Position numbers and translations under genes: made by a program. This document shows, piece by piece, positions 1 through 12,576 of a DNA stretch of 64,000 nucleotides (position 1 is the stretch's first letter; every line of letters starts with the position of its first letter). This DNA is from Ceratorhiza oryzae-sativae (lineage: Eukaryota; Basidiomycota; Agaricomycetes; Cantharellales; Ceratobasidiaceae). Location: NCBI GenBank assembly GCA_030998015.1, contig JARWMV010000246.1, forward strand, positions 496,001 to 560,000, written 5' to 3'. The notes under the pieces are model-generated. The model did not search any database and was not told the DNA's origin. It worked only from the letters and a program-made list of their open reading frames with translations.

Positions 1-199
1 ACACTGTAAAGCCTAGCGATTTTATCGCTTGCTCACTGTGGCACCCGGCATGAGATGACATATCTAGACCTTCCTCAAGCTCGTCACATTTCCTGACTTC
101 GCCCCCCTGTGCTACCGGTCTCAGCCGCCTAGGTAGAACACCAACGGTAAAGGAAGCAATGATAACAAGTATCAGAATGCCTGGTTTTAATATGCGCAT
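1..199 (-). CDS. partial secreted or signal-anchored protein, runs off left edge
   Basis: An open frame starts with ATG at 199 (read leftwards) and stays open to the window edge, about 66 codons. It begins MRILKPGILILVIIASF, a charged start followed by a hydrophobic run of about 12 residues, which looks like a signal peptide or signal anchor. The following part is polar and acidic with two cysteines (KCDEL, AGCHSE). I do not recognise the family. The frame has no stop codon within the window and could be the first exon of a longer gene. It could also be a chance open frame; the hydrophobic leader right after the ATG is the only positive argument. Confidence 0.35.
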   Translation of the reverse strand, partial: MRILKPGILILVIIASFTVGVLPRRLRPVAQGGEVRKCDELEEGLDMSSHAGCHSEQAIKSLGFTV

Positions 200-1106
200 A
201 TAGTCAGTTTACAATACGGCTCTGCGAGTCAACCAACGCATACCAAAAATCAATGCTCCTGGAAGCACCGACGACACTGAAACATGATATGTCTTGGGTG
301 AATGAACAACATCGCTGCGTCTGCCCTTGAAAATGCCCTTATATGCAGGTCACATTGTCTGTTCCCAAGCCTGCTTGGGTTCCTACCCGACATGGTGCGA
401 TATTATAGCCCCATGTGATAGCAGTCATGGTGTTGATAGCTGTGCAAACACCGGAAGCCTGGACGAAGAAACTCCTAGGATAGCAGGAAATGTGAATTGA
501 ATGCTCTGAAGATGAGAGACTAGGCTGGAAGACTATGAGCCAACGGTTCGATAGCCGAGCCCTAGAAAAGCACTTCAAAATTCGCAGTTCGGAGAAATGA
601 ATAACAAAGTGATTGTGCGACTGTGCGACTGTGCGACTGTAAGACGGTTATTGTATTTAGCGTTAACGCGCACTGATACTTGTACTCTGAGCCACTGCAT
701 GACAACTCAGCCTCACGTCAAGGCCAGTCTGAGCAGATAGAATCCATATTATGAACGCGTTATTGTTGACGCAGCCCTTGCCCTTCGGTTATAGATGCAA
801 TCGAATGATGTCGAGAGCCATATTAAGGCGTTATTTAACGAACTTCCTGGCGCAAGTGCCTGTTTGCAAAGACACAGGTTCATAAAATACACATCTTACA
901 AATACTGGTACGATTTAGAGACAACTAAAACACCACCACAGCAGTCGCCTAGATTAAAGCTCCAGCCATGACTGCAAGTGAAAAAACAAGTAGACACAGC
1001 GAATGATGAGCAATCGTACGAAGGGTGCCTGAGGATTGGATTCTTGACACAGGCTGAGGGGTTTCGTTTCCACACAAGCCAGAGTTGAGTAGATAAACCG
1101 AGGGAA
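200..1106. other. intergenic, no gene recognised
   Basis: I see no conserved coding block here. A 79-codon minus-strand open frame at 339-578 has no recognisable motif. The stretch should hold the 5' flank of the left-edge gene and the 3' flank of the amylase, which both read leftwards. It includes a small tandem octamer repeat at 614-640. Confidence 0.5.
614..640. repeat. short tandem repeat, octamer TGTGCGAC x3
   Basis: Three perfect tandem copies of TGTGCGAC followed by a partial fourth. It lies in non-coding sequence and is probably a small minisatellite of no function. Confidence 0.8.
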
Positions 1107-3060
1107 TCAAAACCTATGGGAGTGGTTCAGAAAATAGGACCTTGTCTCGCCGGCCGTTTGAATATCACGCTTTGCACTCACTACAGCGTGCCCACCGTCC
1201 TCGTATGAGATTGTAAGTGCACCTCCGGAAGCGGTAACGTATTGCTAAGGCTATGTTAACTCGTGATCGTGGGCTCCGCAGTGGAAAGCTCTTACCTTGC
1301 AGGCAATGATGCTATGTATACCGTGGTGGGAAGTCAACAAAAGGAAGCTACAAAGTGAGGGAGATACTTGCTCGATGAGAGGTTGACCAGCAGGGTATCC
1401 AGAGTTGAGAACGGTGGCGCTGGCGTTGTATGGCTGCTCTAATAGTGTTAGGAGATAAGCTTCCGCCAATAGCGAATAAACTTACACCCGAGCCGCGACT
1501 GGTCAGAACGCTTATAACAGGCCCTCTTGCCAGGATAATTTCGTGGTGTGTGTGGCCGAGAACCTGAGCAGATTGATGTATCCAGTCGCTGATTGTATGC
1601 GTTGGGATTCCAATGGTACCAGGAGTGCGAGAGACTAGGAAATTGCGGAACTGGTTGAGCACAGATATCATGCTAATTGCCTCGTTATCTTGATATCCAG
1701 AGGGCCATAAAGGTTCGCGGTTCGCTGGATCGTCTTGCCCGTTGAAATACTGCTCTTGACCGTAATATACAACCGGTATGCCATCGTACATGAACGAGAA
1801 TGCCAGTGCATTACTATAAAAACGCTCAGCACACATAATATAGTATATCAACCATTAAAGGCGTACTAGAGGTTTTGAGGGTCTCCGGATTTTGCGAACC
1901 ATCGCGGTACGTCCTGGTTCTCCAAGAAATTTCCCAAAAGTCCAGTATCCTAGTAAAAATCATGCCTATGAGTGAGTGGTATAGCTGTTTGCATGTAAAT
2001 ATATTACTTTGAAGGAGTTTTGAGAATTCGCAATGATGGCCACGAGATTCGTCATGTTTGTCGTGTTGGGGCTGCCAAACGCCGATACCATGCCATAGTA
2101 AAGCGGGAAATTAAGCACCGAATCCAATGGGCCTTGATATGAAGCACTAATACTATACCAAATATTAGTCTAAATGTATTGACCAACATACGAGTACACA
2201 CCTGATGTCGGGTCCATAGACTTCACCAATGCAGAATACTCCAGCAGCCTCACAAAATCCCGACCAAAAGTCTCGGCGAACATGTTTGGCAGCATCAATG
2301 CGTAGGCCATCTATTCCGTACTCCTGGACAAGGTTGGCAATCCATCCTTGATACTGCATCGCAACTTCGTTGTCCTCGGTGTTGACGTCAACAAGAGCCA
2401 CATTTTCGTCACCCATCCACATTGCTCGATAGAGGTTTGGTTCTGATAGTCGATAGGGCTGGGTCATGGTGGGTGACATTAATCGATCCATGAAAACTCA
2501 AACTTGGTACCCACCAATAGGGGTGATACTGCCCGGGATTTTGAAAAAGAACTTGGACAAATCTGGGCGGGTAGTCGCTGCTACCACGTTATTTACGACA
2601 ATATCCACCATAAGATACATTCCCCGAGCATGTAAATCCCGACTCAGAGCTTTAAGGTCTTCTGAAGTTCCAAAATGATCATTCAATTGCGAAATGTCTT
2701 CTATCCAGTATCCATGGTATGGTTCACCGTACTTAGTGATACCCTCGATATTCTTGTTTACTGGGGAAATCCAAATAGCGGTGAATCCCATGCGTTGGAT
2801 GTAGTCCAGTTCTCCCTAATAGATTGCCAGGTGCCGCCACAATATCGTTGCTTCATGGTGTCGCAGGCATACGGGGAAATGCCAGAGCCCCGAGGAAGAG
2901 CAAATCGGTCGGTAATGATTCTGTGCAATGATCAGCTATATGTGGTTCACTGTCGGAAGACACTCAACTGGTAGATCGACCGATCCCTCCACTGCTCGGC
3001 TGTAGCTGCGAGAATGCCCGAACAAAGAGTTGGGAGCAAGCTTAAGTATTTTAGAGCCAT
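1107..3060 (-). CDS. secreted alpha-amylase, glycoside hydrolase family 13
   Basis: An endo-acting alpha-1,4-glucan hydrolase, likely secreted to digest starch or glycogen. ATG at 3060 opens [20 protein letters not shown], a good signal peptide, followed by [11 protein letters not shown]. An intron of about 48 bp then leads into [13 protein letters not shown], the classic start of the GH13 barrel. Later blocks in order are [43 protein letters not shown] (nucleophile Asp), GEVYGPD (acid/base Glu), [10 protein letters not shown] (third Asp), [11 protein letters not shown] and a C-terminal beta domain ending at TGA 1107-1109. At least six introns. Two conserved substrate-binding histidines are replaced (NN for NH and NQD for NHD). 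Near 2812 the frame must shift by one base between TWQSI and LDYIQRMGF with no possible intron, so the gene is either broken or the sequence lacks a base there. Confidence 0.9.
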
Positions 3061-3504
3061 CTCTGTTGTAACATAAGACAGTGAATGGGTAGCAAGGGGC
3101 GAGGAAGAACACAAAAGGCACTAGAGACGATATTAAACGAGCGGATAAGTGGTTGTTGGAACCTAGAGCTTAGGGGTGCCGATATTTGCTTCAGTTCGGC
3201 AAAAGGGGCTGGTAAGTCAGCGACATGTGACCGTCCCTGTACGGAATTGCTACGACATATATTCCCTAAATCCGTAAATTAACATGTGAAGATAACAAAT
3301 GTCGTGAGGATAATGCTGGATCGATATAGGTATAAATGATCAAGCGGAAGTGGCAAGAAGAAAACGGCTATATTGACTAGTGTCGCTGCTGTTAGACGAT
3401 TAGGGCAATTAATTTAAGATAGAGTAAGTGGATAGGGGACGGGGGCATACCAATGACTGTCCAATCTATCACAAAAAAGGTGCGTAAATATTCAACTGGC
3501 GGAA
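3061..3504. other. intergenic between amylase and Hook gene
   Basis: This holds the promoter side of the amylase and the 3' end of the Hook gene. A splice donor-like GTGAGT next to the Hook stop at 3505, and an acceptor-like T-rich AG about 55 bases further, leave room for one more short Hook exon around 3400-3470. No other coding block was seen. Confidence 0.5.
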
Positions 3505-6500
3505 TTAGCACACGTTACTCACGTTCGTTCGCTGTTGCCCAAGCCAACTCGAAGGGGCAGTCCTCGGTTGTGCCTGCTTCAGGTGACCACGAGTAGCATT
3601 CATGCCGTGACGTTGAATGATGCCTAATAGGAGGGATTGTTCCTGCTGGTAGCGGTGCGTGGCTTCTCGTAAAAGCCGCTATCATATCTTGTTAGCTGTG
3701 TTGGCTTCAAATTGAAGCGGTAATACCTACTTTGTATCGCTCGACTTCCTCCTCGATGATCTTGATCTGTGACCGATAGTTCTCTTCGGCTTCCTCGAAC
3801 ATCGCCTGGTTATCCTCCACTTAGATGTATGTATAAATCACAGTCGAATGAACTGACCGTATTGCCGGGCTTGCTTTGCTCCTTGAATAACTTGTCTTGC
3901 TCCTTGATGAACTGATAGAAGATAGCTTGATTATCCTGTCTCTCACTCGGTGCTGGGACGTACCGTTCGAGCTTTCTGGAGCTTCTCTTGAGCAGTTTTG
4001 AGTTGCTCTTTGAGCTGTACGTTGTCTTCGTGAAGTGCCAAAAATCTGGCCCTGGCTTCTTCCGGCAAATCCTTGCCTCCCATGCTCGCTCGGAGATCCC
4101 TGCAAGGGAACGCTTGGTCAGTTCCAGCCCAGACGGCTACCAGAGTTCACTCGGTCAATCTCCAGCGCGCAAAAACGCACCCGAAGTGACGTTCCCGCTC
4201 CAGCAATCGCTCACGCTGGCCGATCCCCTCGTTTTGCAAAGAAACTTTCTCCATCAGGAGAGTGTTTACCTGCTCAAGTTGCATCTTATTCTTGTCCTTG
4301 AGCTCGGTTATTTGCTCGCGTAGTCTTGCCATGTCCGCTTCCATGCCAGCTTTGTCTTCGTTGACGGACTCTCGAAGCGCAGCAAGAATCTCTAGTTGAT
4401 CTTTATTGACGAGATTTACTAATGAAGATATGTTAGTGCGTATCCGAGACGATTCCAGGACACCCTCACAGTCGGACTTCGCGACCGTAAGGTCTCTTGA
4501 TTGGGTTTCAAACCTGACCTGAAGCTCTGCATGATCTCTCCTCAGCGTGTCTAGTTGATCAACAGCCTCGTTCAGCCGTTGCCGAAGAGCGATAGCAGCC
4601 TCAGCACTATTACTTATCAGTAATCAAATAATGGATATCAAACTAAGAGCTCACCTATCTCCAGTCGCCTTTCCGCTCCGGATTTCTTCCAGCTGCGCCT
4701 GGAGAACTAGTTTCTCTCGGTGTGCAGCCAAATAGTCCTCTTCGTAGCGCGATTTCATCCTTTGCGAATCCTCAAGCAAGCTCTCCAATACCAAAATTCG
4801 ACTAGCTTCTTCCCCCCCAGCCCGTGCAGCTTCGAGATCTCGTTTCAGGGCTCGAATCTGAAGCTTCAAATCTGTAGTTGTAGTTCCGGTAATTGCATCA
4901 TTGAGCTCTCCACCAAGTCCACCAGAAGTAGCATCTAGCTCATCGCCAGGAGTAACACCGATAGCGGGTGTTTGAGGCTCAGAGACAGGGTGGCAGTGTC
5001 ATCAGTGCTGGTTGTACGAATTCGCGGACGGGGAACAGCAGCAAGCTCCAATTCTCGAACGCGTTCCTGGTAAAGTTCAAGGGCCTCGCTGTCCTTGGCT
5101 CGTTCTTCCGTAGCTTGACGAAGCCGATTTTGCGATTGAGAGAGCTCGAACCGTACGCTCTCGATTTCTGTTAGCCGTGCAGCGACTTTGTTTTCGAGAT
5201 CGGCAATTTGAGCCTTGTATGACTCCATCAACGGTTTGTATGCCCCCACTTTTCGGTTCTCTTCCTCAAGAGCCGCGTTCTTATCAACCAACTTGGAATT
5301 TTGTTCTTCAAGGCTCTAGATATCGAGATTGAGCAAACGAAACATGACGCTTCGTCTATCAACACTCACCTTTACGTGACGACGCAAATCGGCGCTCTCC
5401 TCCAGCTTCTTCTTATATTTTTCCATTACATTTTCAGTCTTCTGGAGCTTTTCAGCGGCATGCCGATACCTAGCGAGGTAGAACCTTCAGCTGATTGTGC
5501 AGCATCTTTTATTTACGTACTCGTCAACCTGATCTTTTAAACGAGCTGCCTCAGCAGCCTTGCCTTGTAATTCCTCGACCTAGATGGAGATCCAAAATTA
5601 GAGAATTCGTCCGAATGTGTAGAACTTTGGGCACCTACCCTACGAGTAAGTTCCTTGACGGCATTGCTGTTTCTTTCGGCCTCCGCTTCAGCCATTCCCA
5701 GATTTTCTTCGGTTTTTTGTCTAATGGGAGGTTAATCAATCGCCCAGTAAGCTGGATTCGCAGTATGCTCACAGGTCCGCGCGCAATCTATCTATTTCAG
5801 CTCGCATAATTCCGTCAGATTTGTCTTGTCGCCGGTCGTCAAGCTGTCGACGCATGTCTCGTAAGCGAGAGTTGTTTTCTTCTTGTTCAGCCACTGTATC
5901 ATCCTATCGACACATTTGGGACTCGTGAATATGCAAGCCCGGAGGAAAGACACATACGTAGGCGGTTTGCAGCTTTCGGTGTTCCTCTAGGAGTTGCTGA
6001 TATACTTTCTCGAGCGTCTCTTTTTCCGCGAATGCTCTGCTTCGCTCAAGTTGAATTTGGTAGTAATGGTCGTCACTTTGAAATGAGTTTGGTTGAGTAC
6101 CAGCAACCGTATGAGACAACAATACCCACTCGGTCATGGCTGCGTCTCCTGTCCGATCGCTGTCTCGGTCAGCGAACTTGGACATAACCTCCATTCAATT
6201 CGTCAATAAACAGCGCCTCAATAAGTGGGATGCCCATACCTTCTCGATGGCGGTCATAATCGCACGCTGGTCGGCTTGAGGAAGTTTCTGGATACCGGCA
6301 ATGATTTCCGTATTCTTCTTCCCTTGGACAGCAATCGCGATTGTAAGTCGACATAAAGCCAACGTTTCAGGGACGTTGTAGTCTTGGGCGATCGCTTGAA
6401 GGTTAGGAACCTCGAGACTTGAAGACGGTCGGTGAAGCACATCCGCAAAGTATTGAGCGATCAGTCGAAAAAGCCGCTTCAACTGGCTGAATCGTATGAC

Positions 6501-6737
6501 CCAATTGTCTGACACTTGCGAACGTGGTGGACTACGAAAGTATTCCTCATCGCTGGGGGCGATACGTTAGCATAGGGCTGCATAAATGTAATTCCTTACT
6601 CACACAACGGCGAGAACATCAAACAAAGCTGCTCCGTCACTGAGGTCCGCGAGTGATGTAACAGGGCGCGAGAGCTGGAAAAGTGATAACCAAGAGATGA
6701 ACGCCTGACTTTCTTGTTGTATTTCTTGTGGCGACAT
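3505..6737 (-). CDS. HOOK: Hook family protein, dynein/early endosome adaptor
   Basis: Hook proteins link cytoplasmic dynein and kinesin-3 to early endosomes on microtubules. ATG at 6737 gives MSPQEIQQESQAFISWLSLF and then a calponin-homology-like Hook domain with SLADLSDGAALFDVL, DNWVIRFSQLKRLFRLI and LAIAVQGKKNTE-like sequence (actual TIAIAVQGKKNTEIIAGI). After about residue 190 the rest is heptad-rich coiled coil spread over many exons (for example LERSRAFAEKETLEKVYQQL, LEDSQRMKSRYEEDYLAAHR, LEALRDKLQ-type segments). The last conserved block, EEAEENYRSQIKIIEEEVER followed by LREATHRYQQEQSLLLGII, is typical of the C-terminal cargo-binding part. In the unspliced reading the stop is TAA at 3505-3507; an additional 3' exon is possible. 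Length, domain order and sequence fit the fungal family well. Confidence 0.88.
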
Positions 6738-7394
6738 GATATTAGACACGTGTAGTGAACACAAAGGCTTTACGTAGTTCTATCAGCTCCATATTTAAGT
6801 GCGAAATACCAGGAACCAACGCGTCTATACTTACATGTGCCGACGGCTGCTCGCTCCGCCGTCAACCCTTCCAACTTCTTCAGGGATTCTGGCACCGGGC
6901 CAAGCCAAGGCTGGTGAAAATAAATGATTAAATCTAACGGTCGTATTGAGTCGTTATCAAGGTAGCCTCGACGAGATGATTAACCCGACACACGAGGATG
7001 AGGAAGAGTCTGTGAAACCGGTCAAGCGCCGGCGCTTAGCCAAGACCCTGAGATCGATCTTACCACCATTCGTTACATGCGTAACTCCAACTTCGCTGGC
7101 CTTGAATATATGCGTGCTATAACCACTTCTATGTGCGCGATAGTATCCAAAGCATTCTCGTGACTAATTTATATTTCATTTGACAAATATTTGTAGCATT
7201 TATCCCCATTCAACACCAAAAACCTGGAACTAACCGTTACTTAGGGGCAGGAGACTCGTGATCGCGTTATGCTACTGTATGTACTGGACCATGGTTGATA
7301 TATAAATAATAGGCCCAGTCCAACACGACCTCTTTCGAACAGCGATCTCTCTCTTCTAACAGTTCACAGCTCAACCATCAGCTATCAGCTCGCA
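6738..7394. other. intergenic with an ambiguous coding-like block
   Basis: Between the divergent Hook and 236-aa genes. At 6836-7131 a plus-strand reading starts MCRRLLAPPSTLPTSSGILA, can be spliced over an AT-rich GT-AG intron (about 6913-6960) into SLDEMINPTHEDEEE and the basic run VKPVKRRRLAKT, and stops near 7131. The minus strand of 6838-6910 also looks coding (WLGPVPESLKKLEGLTAERA, followed by a GTAAGT donor). Only one can be right, and I cannot decide. Confidence 0.3.
7299..7308 (+). promoter_or_regulatory. TATA box of the 236-aa gene
   Basis: TATATAAATA lies 86 bases before the ATG at 7395, with a C/T- and CAACC-rich leader between them. The spacing suits a TATA-driven start near 7330-7340. 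Confidence 0.5.
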
Positions 7395-8332
7395 ATGGCC
7401 TCCAACTCCAGTCCCACCGCCGCCTTTCACGACATGGTCCGTCAGACATTTCTGTCGTCCGGTATGAAGGCCCAGGTGCACACGGTTCTGGTCAACGCCA
7501 TAATCAACGCTATGACTCTCTTCGTAAGTTGAAGCAACTCGAGTATACGGTTAGAAACCAAGCTGACATGACATCCACATAGTCTGCCTCTGGAACTCAA
7601 GCCCGCTTTCGCGGAACTAACATCGTGGATGACGTCCTCTCCATGTCCGAACAAGTCATCATGCTCAGTGTATGTCTCAATATAAATATCAAATTCCGTT
7701 TCAACAATATCCTCGTGAGTCGGCTACGACCTTGCCTTAGCCCCTATCGTACGTGGTGCTGATTATCACTTTCGCTTTAATAGGAACTTCCTATGAACAT
7801 AATCGCCGATGGACATATCGTCGGCTTCGATTCCGTCAAAATATATTTCAAGAACAAGGCAAGTGGTGTTCTATAACAAGCACCTGAACCCCCAAATGAC
7901 CACCATTTCCAGCATGTGCCGCCCGAAGAACTCGAGCGTGCACAAATTCTATTCAACTTTATCTCCATTGTCCGCCACCTTTCCGGGTTACTCGGCCCCC
8001 AAGGCATCTTGGATCTTGTCGAAGACTTCAAGAAGCCAGTCGTGGCTAGTACACTTCCCGATCGCAAGGTGACCCGGTCCCGAAGTCGCCGCTATGGCAT
8101 CTGCCAGGCCCCTCTATGCCTGCTCGAAAGGCGCCCTCTTAGCTCCCGGAACTCGAACACCATCCCAACTAGCAACAGCGGTCATCTCAAGAACAGCTGC
8201 AAACAGACATCCAAGCAGCACAACCGCTCGAAACGTCATGCGCGCATCTGGAACGACGAGAACACCCAAGCAGCCCTCGAAGCAGAAAAGCGCGAGTCCA
8301 ACAAGCGCAAGTTCCTTGCGGGTTTCATATGA
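7395..8332 (+). CDS. unrecognised 236-aa protein, four exons, one GC-AG intron
   Basis: Four exons join cleanly in phase 0: 7395-7523, 7583-7669, 7784-7858 and 7913-8332. The third intron starts with GCAAGT after AAG and ends TTTCCAG, a classic GC-AG intron; the other two are GT-AG. The protein begins MASNSSPTAAFHDMVRQTFL, contains RFRGTNIVDDVLSMSEQVIM and PPEELERAQILFNFISIVRH, and ends in a strongly basic tail (KRHARIW, EAEKRESNKRKFLAGFI). There is no signal peptide or membrane segment. I do not recognise the family. The basic tail suggests nucleic acid binding or nuclear location, but that is inference. The region after about residue 160 also reads in a second open frame rich in Ala, Ser and Thr, so the C-terminus is less certain than the rest. 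Confidence 0.6.
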
Positions 8333-8619
8333 ACATGCTATCACCAAACGTAACTCCACCCCCTATTTATCCCTTGTCATCAAGCTATCCCTCGTCTGCC
8401 TTTTCGGCCTGATTCCCCTGTCATTCATATCCATGCGTTTGTTGTACCCACTTTGGCTGGTTTCGCCAGTTCGTCATTAGTGTATCGTTAGCCTGAAATC
8501 AATCAATTTGTCTATATGTCGTGTGCGTCCGGCTTTGGTCCAAGAGAGGCTGGGGCTAAAACGGAAGAAGAAAACTCTCGATCGGCCCAAGATAAAATGA
8601 TAAATAAAATAAATATTGC
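8333..8619. other. 3' flank of 236-aa gene and downstream side of U6
   Basis: Nothing coding was recognised. Immediately downstream of U6 on its own strand lies an AT-rich stretch with runs of T (ATATTTATTTTATTT), which would serve as the RNA polymerase III terminator. Confidence 0.4.
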
Positions 8620-8670
8620 GGTCCGTAGACCGTCCACTCTGAACTAGCGTGTCATCCTTGTGCAGGGGCC

Positions 8671-8701
<31 letters not shown>

Positions 8702-8725
8702 TGTATATGTCACTCCGAAGAGGAC
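8620..8725 (-). ncRNA. U6: U6 spliceosomal snRNA
   Basis: On the minus strand, 8725 leftwards reads GTCCTCTTCGGAGTGACATA and then the invariant U6 core: AATTGGAACGATACAGAGAA, GATTAGCATGGCCCCTGCAC and AAGGATGACACGC. This includes the ACAGAGA box that pairs with the 5' splice site and the AGC triad of the catalytic core. The 5' part can form the usual short hairpin around CTTCGG. The 3' tail (ACGGTCTACGGACCGC) can fold into a small CGGTC/GACCG stem. The 3' end is set by length and the following T-rich sequence, so it may be off by several bases. It is essential for the many introns in this genome. Confidence 0.95.
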
Positions 8726-9355
8726 GAATGGAGTGTCTAATTTCAAACACAAACAAGTCGCCGGAATAATTGATTCCGGGTTTGTGGGTCGGGCGTTCCC
8801 CGCACGAACTCCCTGATGATTTACCGTTCGGCTGTTGGATGGACGAACGTATTTGGTCTGTTGGTGTCTCTGCTGCTTGCCCCAGCCCTCCTCACCATAT
8901 TACTCTGCATCGTCCATATAAATGCCGCGGTGGCAATATGGTAACCTACTCGAGCTAGACTGGGCGGACTGACCACCCTGCACTCTTCGTTTATGATACT
9001 ATTAGCTCGATGGCCTCCTGCCCAAACTTTCTCAGCATTTTTTGGTGTCTATGGGGCTCCGTTCTAAGCTGAAACTATAGGCACGCCACGCAAGATTTAT
9101 AATTCGGGTTTGGAGTAGGCAACGTTCTTTCCCCAAAGGGCTGATGGGTCCGGCCAAAACAAGCAAGTCCTTAAAGTTACATTTCGACAATATTCACCAA
9201 TAGGATACATACATGCGGTACGAAAATATAGTATAGCGTCAAGTGGTATATCTGAGTATGTGTTGTGGAGGAAGACAGACGTGTGAAGACAGACTATGGG
9301 TCGGTGCGGAGATACCACACAACGGGGCGTATCGAGGAGTCATGGGATGAATCGA
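8726..9355. other. U6 5' flank and Rab gene 3' flank
   Basis: No protein-coding block seen. The U6 upstream side (8726-8800) shows no obvious TATA box 25-30 bases from the RNA start. An ATATAAATG at about 8919 on the plus strand has no gene after it. Confidence 0.4.
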
Positions 9356-10570
<1,215 letters not shown>

Positions 10571-10877
10571 GGCTGTGGAGGCTGGTGGATACGGTTGTCT
10601 CTGGGCTCAAAGGCGTGCGTTGGCTGGTCGTCAGAGGCGTGCAAGTTGGTCCGAGACTCGTGGTAGTCGAGATTAGGCCGGAAGGTTTCACGTGATCGGG
10701 AATGACCCAGTGGCGCGGATTCATGTGGCAAGAGCCGTCAGCGACGTGGCGTCTTCACATAGTGCTGCTATTTCAAAGAGGGATCCGAAGAAAAACAATC
10801 GCGACTTCAAACGGAATAACTAGTTCGAATTTTATGACATTTGGTTGATTAAGTTTACATCATGTCGTTTATTCGGT
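10571..10877. other. Rab 5' flank and AKR 3' flank
   Basis: Short spacer between two genes in the same direction. No coding block or clear motif seen. Confidence 0.4.
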
Positions 10878-12576
10878 TCATGCGCCTACAGCACCCTTGG
10901 CCTTGGCTGCAGCAATCTTGACCAAGTTGGTCAAGGACTGCTCGGCGATTTTAGCGGCAGACTTTTCGTCAGAGACTATACGAGGTATCAGCCTGCATTT
11001 TTGAAACCGCCCGGATCGGCGACTTACAGAATACATAACCAAAGTCGGTGGATGCGTCGTTGTATCGCAGGTTCAGGTCGATAGCATCAATGGCTGCAGC
11101 GTCCTCGGCATCATAATCAAAGATACCAATGTTTTCTTGGATACGCGCGTTGTTTACAGACTTGGGCAGGATGACCATGTTGTGTCTGGAACCCAATGCC
11201 GGTTAGTATGGTCATTACAGGCCAAACTCTGTGTGACCTACGCAACACCCCAGGAAAGAACGACTTGACTAGGGGTCTTGCCGTACTTTTCAGCGATCTT
11301 CTTAATCTCTGGCCTGTCGATGATACGGCCCTCGGAACCGACAGAGTAGATGGGGTTAAGGTTGCCGAAAGGAGAATAGGCCTCGACGACAATGCCTTGA
11401 CCCTGGAGCCACTTGACATACTCGGTCTGTTGGAGGTCTGGGAAGCAGTCAGTAAATGCTAAGGATAATACTGAGAATGGACCATACAGGGGTGAATCTC
11501 AAGCTGGATAAAGTCGGGCTTGTGAACGGCGGACTTGAGGACGTTTTCAACCTCGGACTTGGTGAAGTTGCTAAGACCGATGTTGCGGACCTTTCCGGTC
11601 TCAAGGAGAGCTTCCCTAAATGCGATCGTGAGCAAAGGGCTTGATCTAGATAATATCAACGTACATGGCGCTCCATGTTTGGTTGTGGGTAACTTCCCTG
11701 TCGACCAAAGGAACGCCATGCTCATCCTTGGGGATCATTTCCTCGCCGGGCTGCATCGCGGCTGGCCAGTGAACGAGGTACTACGGGGATATTAGCCGAT
11801 GAGACCAGAGTCACGCGATCGAGAAGGCCCTTACAAGGTCGAGGTAGTTGATCTGCAGGTCCTTGAGGGTCTTCTCGAGTGCTGCAGGTGCATGTTCGGG
11901 ACGATGACTAGAGGAAGGGTTGGGAGAGTGCGAGGGTGCGAGGGAACACTAGCTCACGCGTTGTTCCAGAGCTTGGAAGTAATCCAGAGATCGTCGCGGC
12001 TCTTGCCGGACTCTTTCAGGAATCGAGCGATTCCATTGCCAACTGGGGGATCTCATAAGCATATAGCTACTCGTTGACAAAATGGCAATCATACCCTCGT
12101 TCTCGTTCTTATATACTTGTGAAATTTGTCAAGCTCAGTTCGATCGGCTATTTTTAATTTCACTTACTGGCAGCAGCTACAAGCAAAGATGGCGTCAGCA
12201 GACGAGCTCATCGATGAGAGCAGCTGGTTCTCACCATCGATGTGCGTGTAACCCGCCTTTAGTGCTTGGTAGACGGCTTCTTCGACTTCACCTCTAGAAT
12301 CGTGACATCACATGGTCTGAAATACGCAATCAATTGCAAAGAGACTCACGGCTTTGCGAGCCAGGTACCCAAACCGAGAATGGGGATTTTTTTCGCGGGG
12401 TACTTGGAATGGGGGATGGCGAGAGCCTTTGTGGAAGCATCGACAGGTGCGGCAGGCATTCTTGCAAGCGGTGACTGGTGAAAGTAGCGGGTGAGTCTGA
12501 AAGAGCGGTTGAGCGGGGCAGAAGTGGGAAGGGAACGTCTCAGCACGGTCAGCGACAGCGGACGAGAGTAGAGCAT
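10878..12576 (-). CDS. aldo-keto reductase with a possible mitochondrial leader
   Basis: An NAD(P)H-dependent oxidoreductase acting on aldehydes or ketones. Conserved blocks: KKIPILGLGTWLAKP, GEVEEAVYQALKAGYTHID (catalytic Asp), VYKNENEVG (catalytic Tyr), DDLWITSKLWNNA (catalytic Lys), LVHWPAAMQPG (catalytic His), TGKVRNIGLSNF, PDFIQLEIHPC, VVEAYSPFGNL, GKTPSQVVLSW and VILPKSVNNARIQENIGIFD. The C-terminus is KAKGAVGA with TGA at 10878-10880. The first ATG at 12576 adds about 39 residues of MLYSRPLSLTVLRRSLPTSA type, rich in Arg, Ser and Leu with no acids, which resembles a mitochondrial targeting sequence; a second ATG (MPAAPVDAST) would give the cytosolic form. Several short introns. The substrate cannot be named from sequence. 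Confidence 0.9.
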
